DNA of 64,000 nucleotides from Sinotaia quadrata (lineage: Eukaryota > Mollusca > Gastropoda > Architaenioglossa > Viviparidae): positions 97,462,135 to 97,526,134 of the forward strand of contig CM054180.1 of assembly GCA_028829895.1 (NCBI GenBank). The letters are read 5' to 3'. The notes beneath the pieces were generated by a model, which did not search any database, was not told the DNA's origin, and saw only the letters and a list, made by a program, of their open reading frames with translations. This document shows positions 1 through 12,123 of the stretch, in pieces. Made by a program: the position numbers and the translations under genes. The first letter of the stretch is position 1. Every line of letters begins with the position of its first letter.

Positions 1-202
1 TCCTTGTAACGACAACCAGCAGAAAAGGGAGGGGAGGATGAGGGGCGTAAGGAAAAAGATTATTTATTATGAACGTAAGCGTTTTCTTGTTTTCACTTCC
101 AGCCATCTTTACCATAACCTCTTCTTTCTTTCGTGCTTACTTGTGTGCGTGTGAATGTATGTAGAATATATTTTTGAGGGGATATATTCGGTTGTGGAGT
201 GC

Positions 203-410
203 TTTATGTGTGTGTGGACTATGTGTGTGAGTGCGTGTGTGTGTGTGGACTGTGCGATTGGGGTGGACTGTATATGTGGACTGTGTGGTGGGGTGGATTG
301 TGTGTGTTGACTGTAAGTTTTGTGGTGTGTGTGTGGACTGTACACGTGGAATGTTTGTGGTGGGGGGGACTGGACTATGGGCGTGGACTGTACGTGTGTA
401 CAGATGAGCA
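203..410. repeat. GT-rich minisatellite
   Basis: Degenerate tandem repeat built on the core tgtgtggactgt. It is strongly G/T-rich on the + strand, and frames open through it are a composition effect. Confidence 0.8.
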
Positions 411-868
411 TATGAATATGTATGTTGTGTGTGTACGTAAACTTTTGTATTATGTACGTGCTGGTGGATACGTGTGAATACGAGTTCTGTTGTGTTTCAG
501 GTAAGTAACATGCTAAAGTCTAAATGTAACAATCATTTCCCTCGGTGGGTGGTGGTGATGATGGTGAGAGTGGACTGATGGAGGCGGATTTGGAAATATG
601 TTAAATCAAAAGTCGTTTTAGGTTTTTCTGACTCTCCATATTGCTGTGTACGAAGTTGTCAAAGCCTTCGTTTTGACACGTGTTTATATTTATGTAAAAG
701 GAACATCTAGATTTGACGGGAAGGGAATCGCCAATTTTAACTTGTCAAATGATCTATGCAACTCTACTTGATGCGTGGAGAAAGAGAGAGAGAAGGGATT
801 CTTTATACATATTAGCACCATCTTGTTTGGTCCTGCGAGGCCAAATACAACTCGAAATCACTACCTAA
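411..868. other. Intergenic, nothing recognised
   Basis: No coding exon, RNA gene or mobile-element terminus could be recognised. There is a short tgg/tga-rich stretch near 545-590. Confidence 0.5.
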
Positions 869-1182
869 CAGCAGCATACTACACAACGTCACGTGTTAGA
901 AAGCAACATTCTGCGTGTTACGTCCTGTCTTAGCAACATTTTGCTGTTAAGTAATATTTTAGACAGCAACATACTGCTAGTTAAGTCATGTCTTAGACAA
1001 TAACATACTGCGTGCTTCCTCATATCTTAGCAACATTCTGCGTGTTTCTTCCCGCTTTAGACAGCAACATTCTGCGTGTTACGTCATGTCTTAGTAACAT
1101 TATGCGTGTTTCTTTATGGCTTAGCAATTTTCTGCATCTTACGCCATGTCTTTGACAGCAACATACTGCGTTATGTCAGGTC
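869..1182. repeat. Degenerate minisatellite, core agcaacattctgcgtgtt
   Basis: About nine imperfect copies of a unit containing agcaacattctgcgtgtt followed by acgtcatgtctt. Spacing varies, so this is an old, diverged array. Confidence 0.75.
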
Positions 1183-1496
1183 TTATGATAAATTCGGATG
1201 CACCCTTCAGGGGACATGTGAACCATTCCAGCAAAATGGTGTCTATCAGGCGTAAGTGCGTGAGACTTAGTATACTTCAATCAAACTATTCTTTCTTTAT
1301 CCATAATTTAATGCCGATAACTTGTGACGTAAAGGATGTGAGTGGCCGTGCTAATCTTCTATATTTTATTTATTATTGTTGAGTCGTTCCTATAACTATT
1401 TTTCAAGCAAAGACAAAGTATGTATACGCGGAAGGTAATTTAAAATTCAACTAATATTATATAGTTTAGAGGTAAGTTTTACATTCCCAAATATAC
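1183..1496. other. Intergenic, nothing recognised
   Basis: AT-rich sequence without a supported gene; the one short open frame here has no coding character. Confidence 0.45.
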
Positions 1497-1500
1497 ACAG

Positions 1501-1540
<40 letters not shown>

Positions 1541-1590
1541 ATACACACATTTTTGCACGCGCGCACACACACACACACACTAAGAGATAG
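1497..1590. repeat. (AC)n microsatellites
   Basis: Two AC dinucleotide runs separated by a short interruption. Confidence 0.9.
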
Positions 1591-3210
1591 ATAAACAAAT
1601 AAAAACACGCACACTTATACACCCAAGCATACACAAATACGCACAGAACGAGAGTTCTCAAATTCACATAAACTCTTAGTTGAAATTTCAGATCCGTGTT
1701 CTGCATATGATTTGAAACATTCCTTACTGCAGAAATTTAAGTGTTCAGCATTGGAAATTGAAACTGGTAATCCCTCATAAAACTTCTGTGTTCACCAATA
1801 GTATTTGAAACAACTAAATTCTAACGCCCATTATTCATGTAATTTTCTACTAAAGACGAGCAAATAGGGCTAGGTACTGGGCAGTCTTCGTAGTGTTTGC
1901 TTGATGAAGGCTAAGCTTGAGATTTTTGAAGCAAATGTTCAATGGATGATATACTGTCAGAGGTTGTGACAATACCTTCTAAAACAGAGAATGGTTGTGG
2001 TTGCTCGCTTTCGGAGGTGGGGGGAGGCTTCCATCCTAGCCGATTACGCGCAAAGGCTGTGCCCCCTCTCTGCCTGTGGGTGCGTTTAGGTTTAAGTCTT
2101 TGACGTTCTCAGCTCTGGGGTATACAGGCAGGTAAATAGCTGTGCTACCTATGTGTTACGATTGCAGTTTTAAGTCACCATTGGAGTTTGCGTTGATCAT
2201 TTCGTCAACAGAAATTATCTGATCTGGTGGTCCCATAGGGGACAAGTTCTCACTTGTGTTCGAGGGGGGGGGGGGAGGACGGGAGGACAGGCTGAAAGGG
2301 GTAAAGAAGGTCGCACCGGTTTGGCGCACACCCTCATCCACCCTCCGTCGGTATATAACTGTGCTCTAGTCACTGAGCTATATAAAACACTGAGTGGGTC
2401 TAGTCTACAACTACGTCATGGCATATGACGTAGAACTTGCATTGCGGTCATTTACGTCATACTTACTACATTCCCAGTGACTTTTAAAAGTACAGACTCT
2501 AAACACATTGCAAGGTAAACAGAGCACTCCAAACAGTGGTGGTTTAAAGCATATTCTAATCATGTCTCCTTTAGGACTGATCTTTTTTTTTTCCATTAAA
2601 GGTCAGGAAAGTTGTATATATCTGTATAATATGTCCATTTCACTTTGCCTTCCAGTAATTCAGCGGATGACCTATATGTTTGGGACTTATTAACACTAAA
2701 CCTTTTTTTTAAAGTTCTTTTCTTTACGTCAGCTGACCTTGTGCGTCACTCTGACGTCCACCGGTTGTCGTCACGTGTAATAATGCATGCGTAAAAATAA
2801 AAATTGCTTGAGGAAAAAAAAGATGGCAGAAGTTCTCAAAACAAGTTTGCTACAATTACAGTAGCATTCAGAACAACTGTTATTTAATTCGTGCTGTGGT
2901 TGACTCATGACATATTGTAAAACAATCCTGGACGATTTACCAACGTGCGACGCTTGTACTTAAAGGTTACAAAAAAAATGCGATAAGTATATGAAGACAA
3001 AACAGAATGGCAGGAAATCTTTCACAAATGGCATTTGTTATACTGTTACTTTTTATAATCGAATCGCTAGTTCTGCATGCAAGATAAACAAGCAAAGCAA
3101 TACCAAAAAATTTGTATTAAACATTATTTGGTTATTCTAACTAAGCCTTCATGTGTAGGTCACTACCATTTAATTATTAAGCCCATCCATCTCTCCTCCG
3201 ACTCCCACCC
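1591..3210. other. Upstream region of GPCR-1
   Basis: No gene was seen. It contains a G run near 2265 and a T run near 2582. A pyrimidine-rich tract ending in tttcag lies at about 3185-3223, overlapping the proposed GPCR-1 start. If it is a real splice acceptor, exon 1 would begin at 3224 and the initiator would lie in an unseen upstream exon. Confidence 0.4.
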
Positions 3211-4616
3211 ATGTCCCTTTCAGCCAGCAATGACTCGTTTACCGGCCCAGTTCATAAAGAATGGACGTCAGAAGAGATCGATATTTATCTGAGCAAACTA
3301 AGCGATAAGTTATGGGAAAACCGTTTCCCAGTTACACTCTATCTGACGTTGCTGATCCTGTCGGGCGTTGCTGGAAATAGTCTTGTCGTCGTGGCATACC
3401 TCCGCTTCTACGATCAAGGCGTCTTCCGCGTGTTTGCGCTCACCATGGGCTTCTGCGACCTCATCACGAATGTCATCGCACTACCTCTTCAGATGGTCAA
3501 TCTGAGGTACACGTTCAATCCATTCAGCCTGCCGTTGTGCCGGTCACTCTACGTCTTCTCCACCTTGCCGTCGCACGCGTCTGGGATTGTTCATATCCTG
3601 GTGGCACTGGACCGTGTCCATCGCATGTTCCTCCCCTTCAAGAGACAGCTGAAAAGGTCGGAGGCCTGGAAGCTTGTCTGCGCTTGTACGGGTTTCTACA
3701 GCATTGTATTCCTGCTCTTCACGCCCATACATGGTCTCTACACCATGCCGACGAGTGTTCCCGGTGTCCGAGCTGTCACGTGCTGGGTGCAGGACGAGTT
3801 CAGAAACACTTGGTACGTCACGGCCTACAAAGTTGTCCTTGGGGTAGAGGTTCTGCTGGGAACCCTACTGTTGTGTAGCGCCTACATTGCCTTGACGCTC
3901 CGCATTTGGCGGGGTGTTGGGATCATGATACCTGTGAATGACAACGACGCCCTAATTAAACTCTTCTCCTCAGCAATCAATTCGATCCAGAAAGAGGAAG
4001 ACCAGGGAATTTATACAAGCTCTGCAAAGACTACCTATGCAAAAACGAGCTCTCTCTCCCCTGACGCAGGCGGTAATAAGGATTCGAGTTATGAGGAAGG
4101 GCATATATCGAATCAAGTGCTATCTATGGAAAAGGAGGTTGGAACCCAAAATGTTATGACTGCTGGTGACATTTTGCCAAAAAAACTGACAGGTGTGCAC
4201 ATTCCTGACAGCAAGACGCCCGTCGGCAGCCTGGGAAAGTTGCATCATAATATATTTACGCATATTTCCATAAAACCAACGCCTTTGCTCTCCAGTATTA
4301 CTAGACCTGCGCGAAAAAGCAGACTGCTAAACTGGTACAGAAATTCGATTTCCTCTCTCGAAATTACTCCTTTCAAAACTACTTTCCCTTCACTAACTCC
4401 AATGTCAACAACCGACTCCAGTTCCTCAAAAATGCAGATTCCCAAGCAGAAAGAAGGGAGTGCGACTGACCATGTTGAGTTTGTCCTTCTGAAAGAGTTC
4501 CAGCGCCGGAAAAAAATATCTTCTGTCATCTTGAAAAAGATTCGTATGCAGATGATAGTGATGTGTCTCCTGGCAATATTTTATGTCATCAACTGGGTAC
4601 CTTATCTAATCACGAG
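3211..4616 (+). CDS. GPCR-1 exon 1: class A (rhodopsin-like) receptor, N-terminus to TM6
   Basis: Encodes the first 468 residues of a predicted 527-residue seven-helix plasma-membrane receptor that would couple an unknown ligand to G proteins. A short extracellular N-terminus carries a sequon (NDS, residues 7-9) and the helix motif EWTSEEIDIYL. Visible landmarks are Asn56 (1.50, in GVAGN), Asp83 (2.50), Cys110 (3.25) paired by family precedent with Cys191 in ECL2, and DRV at 134-136 in place of DRY. TM6 (about 447-467) has Trp462 and Pro464 in INWVP. TM5 lacks the usual proline. Loop 3 (about 236-440) is long, polar and Ser/Thr-rich. The exon ends in phase 2 after AG with a GC donor (AG|GCAAGT). 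Start: first ATG before the conserved N-terminal motif; an upstream start exon is possible. The nearest subfamily is unclear. Confidence 0.93.
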
Positions 4617-4639
4617 GCAAGTGCATTTGGTGTGGACGG
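4617..4639 (+). other. GC-type 5' splice donor of GPCR-1
   Basis: The reading frame into TM6 runs into AG|GCAAGT, the consensus for rare GC-AG introns. The three paralogs use GT at the homologous phase-2 position. No in-phase GT donor lies closer to the end of TM6. Confidence 0.7.
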
Positions 4640-5440
4640 GTAAAGGTTAAATGGACTGAAAAGGGCAGAGAGAAAGATAAAAATGGAGAAGGTACATAAC
4701 GAAAGTTAAAACACAACGGAGATGAGATCGAAGGGAGTAGATGACAAAAAAAAAACGGATGGGGATCAGAAAACGAAACAACAAAAATTGAAGAAGTCAA
4801 GAAGCTAAGGAGAAATAGGGACGGGTAGGTGACAAGATAAGATTGAACGAGTGAATGAGAAAACAAGACTGAAGGAGCGGGTGGCAGGCTAGACTAAAGG
4901 AGTAAATAAAAAAGACAAGACTGAAAGAGGAGATTAAAAGACAAGAATGAAGAAGTAGATTTAAAAAGGAGTAGATTTAAAAATACAAGACTGAAAGAGT
5001 AGATAAAAAAGACGAGACTGATCAAATAGATAAGAAGACAAGGTGAAAGAGCAGATACGAGGACAAGGTTGAAGGAGTAGATAAGACAACACTAAGAGGA
5101 GACAAGAATGAAAAAGTAGATAAAAAAGACAAGACTGAAGGGGGAGTAGATAATGATAAAGACAAGACTGAACAAACAGATAAGAAGACAAGACTGAAGG
5201 AGCAGATACGAGGACAAGGCTGAAGGAGTAGGTAAAATCAAGGGTGAATGAAAAGGATTATATGATAAGATAAAAGTGAAACGGTGTATGAGAAGATAAA
5301 ACGGTGTATGAGAAGATAAAACGGTGTATGAGAAGATAAATTGGTGTATGAAGATAAAAAGGTGCGTGAGAAGATAAAACTAAATGAGAAGTGGTAGATT
5401 AGAAAATAAAACAAAAAAAAAGAGGAAGGTGGGACTATAG
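4640..5440. repeat. 800-bp polypurine minisatellite in GPCR-1 intron
   Basis: The + strand is almost entirely A and G with scattered single T or C. Much of it consists of degenerate copies of gacaagactgaaggagtaga followed by taaaa. It starts about 25 bp inside the intron. The opposite strand is a polypyrimidine tract; frames open there are composition artefacts. Confidence 0.85.
5277..5390. repeat. 19-bp tandem repeat
   Basis: About five copies of agaagataaaacggtgtat at the distal end of the polypurine tract, more regular than the rest. Confidence 0.85.
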
Positions 5441-5943
5441 TTCTGAAAGGGGTGGTTGCCAAGGATGCTTGGAAAGTGTAAATCGAAACTTGGCTTAAAA
5501 TATCGTACTAAATCGATTTTAAAAGGAAGCTAAAAAAGACAAAAAAGTACTTTCAAAAAATTCGAAACTGCTAAAGAACTTAACAATCTGTTTTTCAGTT
5601 TTACTTGAATTTGTTCAAACACCAACTACACATTAATATAACTTTAAGTAAATCGGTATATTCATTGATTAACTGATTTCTTTTATTTTACATGTATGTT
5701 GAAATACTTCTAATGTTGAAATTTCAAGTGTAATGGAACACTCAATCCTCAACCACTTAACATGTCTGACAGGTCAAGGCTGGACTGCTATAGAGGCACC
5801 AGTAATGACGTGCCATCCTTTGACATTATTTGACTTTTTAAAAAAATCATTTATTTGTGTTTGAGAGGAGAAGTTTACACTCTAGTTTCTCATACAATTA
5901 ATTTGGCTGAATAATAGATGCGTTAACTGACGTCAAATGCATT
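5441..5943. other. GPCR-1 intron, nothing recognised
   Basis: AT-rich intronic sequence. It contains one CRE palindrome TGACGTCA at 5928-5935. Confidence 0.5.
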
Positions 5944-6055
5944 ATGGTGGTGGTGGAGGTGGTGATGGAGGAGGTGGTTTTGGTGGTCTTAGTGGTCGTG
6001 ATGGTGGTCGTAGGTCTTGGTGGTAGTGGTGATCATCGTCGTCGAGGTGAGGTCG
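5944..6055. repeat. GGT/GTC trinucleotide-rich tract
   Basis: Imperfect trinucleotide repeat, ggtggtggtgg grading into gtcgtcg. Confidence 0.8.
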
Positions 6056-6338
6056 TGGAAGTTTCGACTGATCACACAAGTCAGACCGTTACTCACTTCA
6101 CTAAGCCCCGATAAGCAATGACCTTAAAGACAGATGACCCTCCTGCCCTGCACGATATCATAATTCTGTAACACTCTTCCTTATTGGGTCCTGAAAATGG
6201 TACCGAAAGATGCAGATTTGGCATTGTCATGAGGAACCCACACAGGGAGGTATTGTGGCTGCTTCATTCATTCATTACCACACAGTCTAAACATCCTAAT
6301 ACATTTTATAACCCTCAATCATCTACTTGACCACCACC

Positions 6339-6341
<3 letters not shown>

Positions 6342-6387
<46 letters not shown>
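6342..6387. repeat. (TC)n microsatellite
   Basis: Uninterrupted TC dinucleotide run of about 23 units. Confidence 0.95.
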
Positions 6388-6389
<2 letters not shown>

Positions 6390-6869
6390 ATTCTGGGTGG
6401 ATGGGCGGTGTGGGTATGTGATATAATTGCTTCTTTATTAAACTGAGGAGTATTATATTAAGATAATGTGTATACTAAGTTATCACAAAAACAAGTTTAG
6501 TTACAAAAATACGGTTAGTCTATATATTTTTTTTATTTCACTTGCTCTCATAGCTAAACCCAAATACACACTTTGCACTCAATCTTCACTGTTTCCCAAA
6601 GACGGGGCACCAAAACTTAGAGAACAAAAATGGTCATTGTGGTATTCGGCTACACTCTCTAATCACATCCACAATTCCATGGCCGCGCTGCCAAATCTAG
6701 CTGAAACTGGTACCCGTGACCAAGGCACTAGAGTCGCTTAAAGGACACTCGATCATAGCCAGGAGCAATTGCACCTTTGTCTAAATCTTGGTGCTTGGCC
6801 TGTTGCAACAAGATTCCAGAAAGTTCGATTTGCTCTTACCATTCTGCAATGTCTATGTAAGTACGCTAC
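6388..6869. other. GPCR-1 intron, nothing recognised
   Basis: No exon or element is supported. A 91-codon open frame at 6466-6741 has no conserved motif or splice context. Confidence 0.45.
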
Positions 6870-7402
6870 CCTCAAGTGGTCCTATAGGTACATACTGGAC
6901 ACTCAAGGTCCTATAGGTATGCAGAAGCTATGCAAAGTCCTATAAGTACTTAATGGACTCTAAAGGTCCTACAGGCACAGAGTGGATAGTTAATTAAGGT
7001 CCTGTAGGTATGTAGGGGATACGCAAATTCCTATAGGTACATAGTGGACACTCAAGATCCTAAAGGTACATAGTGGACAGTTAAGGTCCTATAGGTATAT
7101 AAAGGATACGCAAGGTCATATAGATACGTAGCAAACAGTCAAGGTCCTAAAGGTACGTAGTGAATTCAGGTCGTATAGGTGCGTAGTGGACAGTCAAGGA
7201 CCTATAGGTATGTATAACAGCCAAGGTTCTATAGGTACGTAGTGAATAATCAAAGACCTATAGGTACATAGTGAATAGTCAAGGTCCTATAGGTATATAG
7301 TGTATAGTCAAGGTCCTATAAATGTATATGTCACTCAAGGTCCTATAGGTACGATTGACAGTCAAGGTCCTATAGGTAAATATGACAGTCAAGGTACTAT
7401 AG
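6870..7402. repeat. Minisatellite, core caaggtcctataggta
   Basis: About 17 copies of a 28-36 bp unit with the core caaggtcctataggta followed by a variable cgtagtggacagt spacer. Confidence 0.92.
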
Positions 7403-7499
7403 CTTCAACCATGCATGACGAATTGTCTCCAGAAAACAAAAGGACAAAAGGATATGTGTGTTTCCTTTCTAACATAATGCATGGATACTTCAATCAACA

Positions 7500-7783
7500 A
7501 AGCTCTCACTGAGCACACTCTTGAGCACTGAGACAAAGCTCTCACTAAGCACACTCGTGAGCACTCAGACAATGTTCTCACTGAGCACACTCGTGAGCAC
7601 TCAAAGTTCTCACTGACCACACTCGTGAGCACTGAGACAAAGCTCTCACTGAGCACACTCGTGAGCACTCAGACAATGCTCTCACTGAGCACACTCGTGA
7701 GCACTCAGACAATGCTCTCACTGAGCACACTCTTGAGCACTCAAAGCTCTCACTGAGCACACTCGTGAGCACTCAGACAATGC
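7500..7783. repeat. 36-bp minisatellite, core gctctcactgagcacactc
   Basis: About eight copies containing gctctcactgagcacactc plus gtgagcactcagacaa, with some shorter variants. Minus-strand open frames through it are repeat artefacts. Confidence 0.93.
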
Positions 7784-7996
7784 AGTATAATTGATGTACT
7801 GATGTCTATTTTCACACCATTTTATTCCCAGACAATAACACAGAATATTAATTAATTAAATAAATCAAAGAAGAACTGATTCCATTCGTTCTGTTGAAAT
7901 GTTGTCTCATAAGGACACACAAACACACGCACGCGCAGGCATACACACATACACACAACCATTTTATCACACAGTGCTGTTGACGGAGTTCTTATT

Positions 7997-8203
7997 CGCT
8001 AATATTCCTTTCATCCTTTGTGTGTTTAATTCTCTGGACTGAAATATTCGCTAATATTCCTTTCACCCTTTGTGTGTTTAATTCTCTGGACTGAAATATT
8101 CGCTAATATTCCTTTCACCCTTTGTGTGTTTAATTCTCTGGACTGAAATATTCGCTAATATTCCTTTCACCCTTTGTGTGTTTAATTCTCTGGACTGAAA
8201 TAT
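7997..8203. repeat. 52-bp tandem repeat, four copies
   Basis: Copies start at 7997, 8049, 8101 and 8153 and are nearly identical; each begins cgctaatattcctttca. High identity suggests recent amplification. Confidence 0.96.
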
Positions 8204-9441
8204 CGTCATTCTCCCTGATCTGAAGTTTACGGATTTAAGAGATATTATTACTAGAAAACACATAATACGTGTATTCACTTTAAAGAGAGCGCAAAATAAT
8301 GGCATTTTGCTTCTGATTATGATGTTGACATTGATGGTAATAACATAATGCTGATAACGATATCAGTGAGGATGATATTTAACTTGTAACACACGCACGC
8401 TCGCACACACTATATATATATATATATTATATGAATTTTGTCTATAAGAGTTATAAAAACATTTTGATTTGTATTTACATTTTACATATTTACATATTGT
8501 TAAATTAATGGGTTTTCTCTCCTTTATTTAAAGGTGATCATTAAATCAGTAATCTATACATGCAAGAGGGACCTTGCATTCAAAGTAGACATTTTTTCTC
8601 TCTGAAGTTGTGAGCCCTTTCAGTTAATCCTTATACCATTGATTTTGATCTTGGTTCATTTTCAGAAGAAATATGTTTTTATTAACAACTATGAAAAACA
8701 ATTAGTCTAGCTACTAATTAGCTAATGATTCAGCATTTTAATTCACTGAATTTCTTTTTTTTATTTTGTAGTTGATGTATTTTAATATTGTAGCTGGTTA
8801 AAACTACCGATAACCTCACACATATGTAGGGATGCAGTCATGCCTTTAGGTTTCCATGCCTTTAAGTCTCTTTGGTCAACTCAGTCTATCTTGAAGTCAT
8901 AGCAACCATTCAACAAACTGTCTTGAAGTCACAGCAGCTTTCTGTCTCTATATCCCAGCAACCCTCTCACAGCCTGTTTTCAAATTATATCCTACTTTTC
9001 AAAATTTAACTCATGTCAGAAACTTTCTTGTCATCTTCATCTCAGAAGCCCTCTCGCAATCTCTCATAAAGTCAAACCTGTCCACTCACATTTTTAAATT
9101 AAATTACTTTCTTAAGTCTGTATTTATCTCACAGCAGCCCTCTCGAATCCACCTTTCTGTAGTTCCAACCCTCTTTTATGTATTTCAGTCACTAATTTTT
9201 CAGTATGTCATTTTTTGGAAAGTCACTCACTTTTCAGTATGTCATTTTGTGGAAAGTAGCATTTCTCACAATCTGTCTTGAAATGAAACCAGCTATTTCA
9301 CATTATAATTATAGCAACCTTCTATCGATCTGTTTTTACGATCACAGCAACATTTTTACAATCTGTTCAAATATATATATAATGTTATGACTTTAGCAAT
9401 AGTATCTCAAATAATGTGTATGGTTGGCGACCTATTTTCAG
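8204..9441. other. GPCR-1 intron, 3' part
   Basis: AT-rich, with a short AC then TA run near 8393-8427. No other exon was seen. The last bases, cctattttcag at 9431-9441, form the acceptor for exon 2. Confidence 0.6.
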
Positions 9442-9619
9442 ACTCATTCATGAAGACCCTGTCAGTGTTTGCCCCCTCAAGGCCACCTGCGGATCTAGCT
9501 TCTACAGTTTGTTGCAACTGTCGTACTTTCTCAACAGTGCCACCAACGCCTTTGTGTACAGCTTTAGCAGTTCGCGCTTCCGGTTCAAGTGTCGTCGGCT
9601 TTTCACTGGATATTCATAA
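9442..9619 (+). CDS. GPCR-1 exon 2: ECL3, TM7, helix 8 and stop
   Basis: The acceptor cctattttcag leaves one base (a) that completes the arginine codon begun by AG of exon 1, so the phase-2 junction is exact. The 58 further residues give ECL3 with a CX5C motif (CPLKATC), TM7 ending NSATNAFVYSF, and helix 8 RFRFKCRRLF; the stop is at 9617-9619. Asn-Ala replaces the canonical Asn-Pro of NPxxY, as in the two other complete paralogs. The cysteine in helix 8 is a possible palmitoylation site (family knowledge). No + strand exon between 4616 and 9441 competes for this join. Confidence 0.92.
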
Positions 9620-9851
9620 GAACATGTGGCCGAAGACATTGTCAGTGTATTCACAGCAATCAGAGTGCCAATCAGAATCATGTCAACAGAAATCCCAACT
9701 TCGGGAATGACTGGAGTGGATTTCAGCTAAAATACTAGACTCGACTTTTCAAACAGTCATTTCGTCATGCATGAAATTGGCGCAGCTCTTCGCCATGGGT
9801 CAGTAGATAGCTCGATTTCTGCATAAGAGGTTTGCCTCATTTGCTTGTTGT

Positions 9852-9857
9852 AATAAA
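9852..9857 (+). terminator. Candidate poly(A) signal of GPCR-1
   Basis: AATAAA about 235 bases past the GPCR-1 stop, in a plausible 3' UTR position. Motif only. Confidence 0.4.
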
Positions 9858-10221
9858 CAACACGAACGACGAGTAGTGAGATGTTTTAAACATAAGTCCT
9901 TAGAGGAGTACAATACATTTCTAATACCAAAGCAGCTTTGAAGATAAGTATACTTAAATTAAGAGACACTTAAGTTTGGCTTTATTTGTTTAAAACCACA
10001 GAACGTAACTATTCCAACTTTACCTTTTAAAAGAAAATATCCATTCGACTGGGGTTTATAAATTGTTGTCTAAGTGATGATTGGGCCGGACTTCGTGACA
10101 GAAAACGATGAAGTAGTTTGGGATGTTTATCTAGTACGCTTGTTCAGAATATAGAATGCTTTCTTAACCATTGTGACGTTTTTAGTCATCCAAAAGGTGA
10201 CGTCATTGATTTCACCTCCAG
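9858..10221. other. Intergenic, nothing recognised
   Basis: No gene seen. One TGACGTCA palindrome at 10198-10205. Confidence 0.5.
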
Positions 10222-10626
10222 CATCCTATATGGTGATTTAGCACACGGAGTAGACAAACTGCACATAATCCCATATGGTGAGTTAACACAGGGAGTAGAC
10301 AAACTGCACATAATCCTATATGGTAAGTTAACAGGGAGTAGACAAACTGCACATAATCCTATATGGTGAGTTAATACAGGGAGTAGACAAACTGCACATA
10401 ATCCTATATGGTGAGTTAACAGGGAGTAGACAAACTGCACATAATCCTATATGGTGAGTTAATACAGGGAGTAGACAAACTGCACATAATCTTATATGGT
10501 GAGTTAACAGGGAGTAGACAAACTGCACATAATCCTATATGGTGAGTTAACACAGGGAGTAGACAAACTGCACATAATCCTATATGGTGAGTTAACACAG
10601 GGAGTAGACAAACTGCACATAATCCT
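10222..10626. repeat. 41-45 bp minisatellite with GGTGAGTTAA core
   Basis: Nine copies of gtagacaaactgcacataat plus cctatatggtgagttaac, with or without an extra acag. Most units carry GTGAGT, a donor-like hexamer. Open frames on both strands are repeat artefacts. Confidence 0.95.
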
Positions 10627-11139
10627 GCAAGGTTAGAATGCTTGTTACCCAGGCTTAGAGAAAGAGAATGTTCAAGTTTTCTTAAAACTTTCCTCAACTT
10701 GAATTTCCTGTTTTGCGGGATCAGCATTCCTTACAGAACGCATTGGTCCGGCGTTTATAACTCAAAACGTTTACTGATACTGGTACTTTCAAGAAAAGAA
10801 AAAATGCATTGCATGAAGTCAGCCATTTGTCCACATACTAAAATGGCTCGCAACAGTACTGCAATCCTGGGAAGGTCAGAGGTCAGATACAGCATAGAGA
10901 CCATTCAGTTACAGGCTTGTAAATCAGTCGTGTTGATCCAGTGGGAATGTTGACTCTAGTGTGCTCGTCCAGCTAAAAACATCGAACTGTATTAAGATAA
11001 CAACTGTTGGTGAAGGTTGATGGAGTAGATGGTGCAGGTGATAGGTGATAAGGAGGTGGTAGTATACATGAGAAGCATTCATTGACGATGAAATGGTATT
11101 AGTAGGCTAGTGATGGCAACGACACCAACAACAAAAGCA
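10627..11139. other. Intergenic, nothing recognised
   Basis: A 103-codon frame at 10642-10953 has no recognisable domain, splice context or conserved motif, so it is not called. Confidence 0.45.
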
Positions 11140-11178
11140 ATGCTGCTGCTGCTGCTGCTGATGATGATGATGATGATT
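11140..11178. repeat. (CTG)n(ATG)n microsatellite
   Basis: Six to seven tgc/ctg units pass directly into about five atg units. Confidence 0.9.
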
Positions 11179-11370
11179 ACGATCTAATACAAATTCCAGT
11201 CTATAGTGCATGAATTGTCAGCACGACGACCGGTGTGGTACTGGGAAAAATTGATACGGAGCGTGTGTATACTCTGTGTGCTAAAATGACCAAAGTAAAT
11301 GTCATTAAAAGTTATACTATTCGGGAAGGATGAATATTTTATACCATTCATTAAGTGACCATGATGGTTC

Positions 11371-11619
11371 TGTGCTGTAAAGATTTGTGCACTGTTTTAG
11401 AAATTAATACTTTAGATCATTCATGAACCGATCAAAATGCCTCTGCAAAGATTTGTGCACAGTTTTAGAAATGAATACTTTAGATCATTCATGAACCGAT
11501 CAAAATGCCTCTGCAAAGATTTGTGCACAGTTTTAGAAATGAATACTTTAGATCATTCATGAACCTATCATAATGACTCTGCTCTTTAAAGATTTGTGCA
11601 CAGTTTTAGAAATGAATAT
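11371..11619. repeat. 68-bp tandem repeat, 3.5 copies
   Basis: Units begin aaagatttgtgcacagtttt and include ctttagatcattcatgaacc; the copies are nearly identical. Confidence 0.93.
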
Positions 11620-12123
11620 TTATTGATGCTTTGGCTCTCCTTGTGAAAGACATTGAGATAATTACATTGTAAAATGACACTTCATTTCAAAACGGGAACA
11701 CGTTAACATTTGAAAATATATTAAACAAATTATTATAATAATGAATTAATGCAATAAAGTGAAGAGAATGCGCACGCCGATTGCGCATGAGCATCTCACG
11801 TGATGTCATCCAATAAAATGAAACGGATTTAACAAAACGCTTCATTGTCTTATTTTCAGTTTATAAGATCAATCATTGCAGAATGGAAGTGGGGGGGTAG
11901 GCGCTTGAAATACTTCTACAAATCATAGCCGAAATACAATCAGTATCTTTTCATTTCAAGCATATGAAATACAGAAGCTGACTGTAGGCTTATACATAAA
12001 AACTACGTTTGTGTTCGATGTGTAATGAATGTTGTTTCTGTTTATAGTTATGATGTCAGCTGATCGATATAATTATGTTTCATATTTCAAGACTGTAATT
12101 CATCGTTCTATTTTTATTGCTTC
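11620..12123. other. Intergenic, nothing recognised
   Basis: AT-rich unique sequence with no gene evidence. Confidence 0.5.

Noticed and set aside
2255..2385. tRNA-like A box on the minus strand (tagctcagtgactagagca)
   Set aside because: The only B-box-like sequence is more than 90 bp away, too far for a pol III internal promoter, and no cloverleaf is evident.
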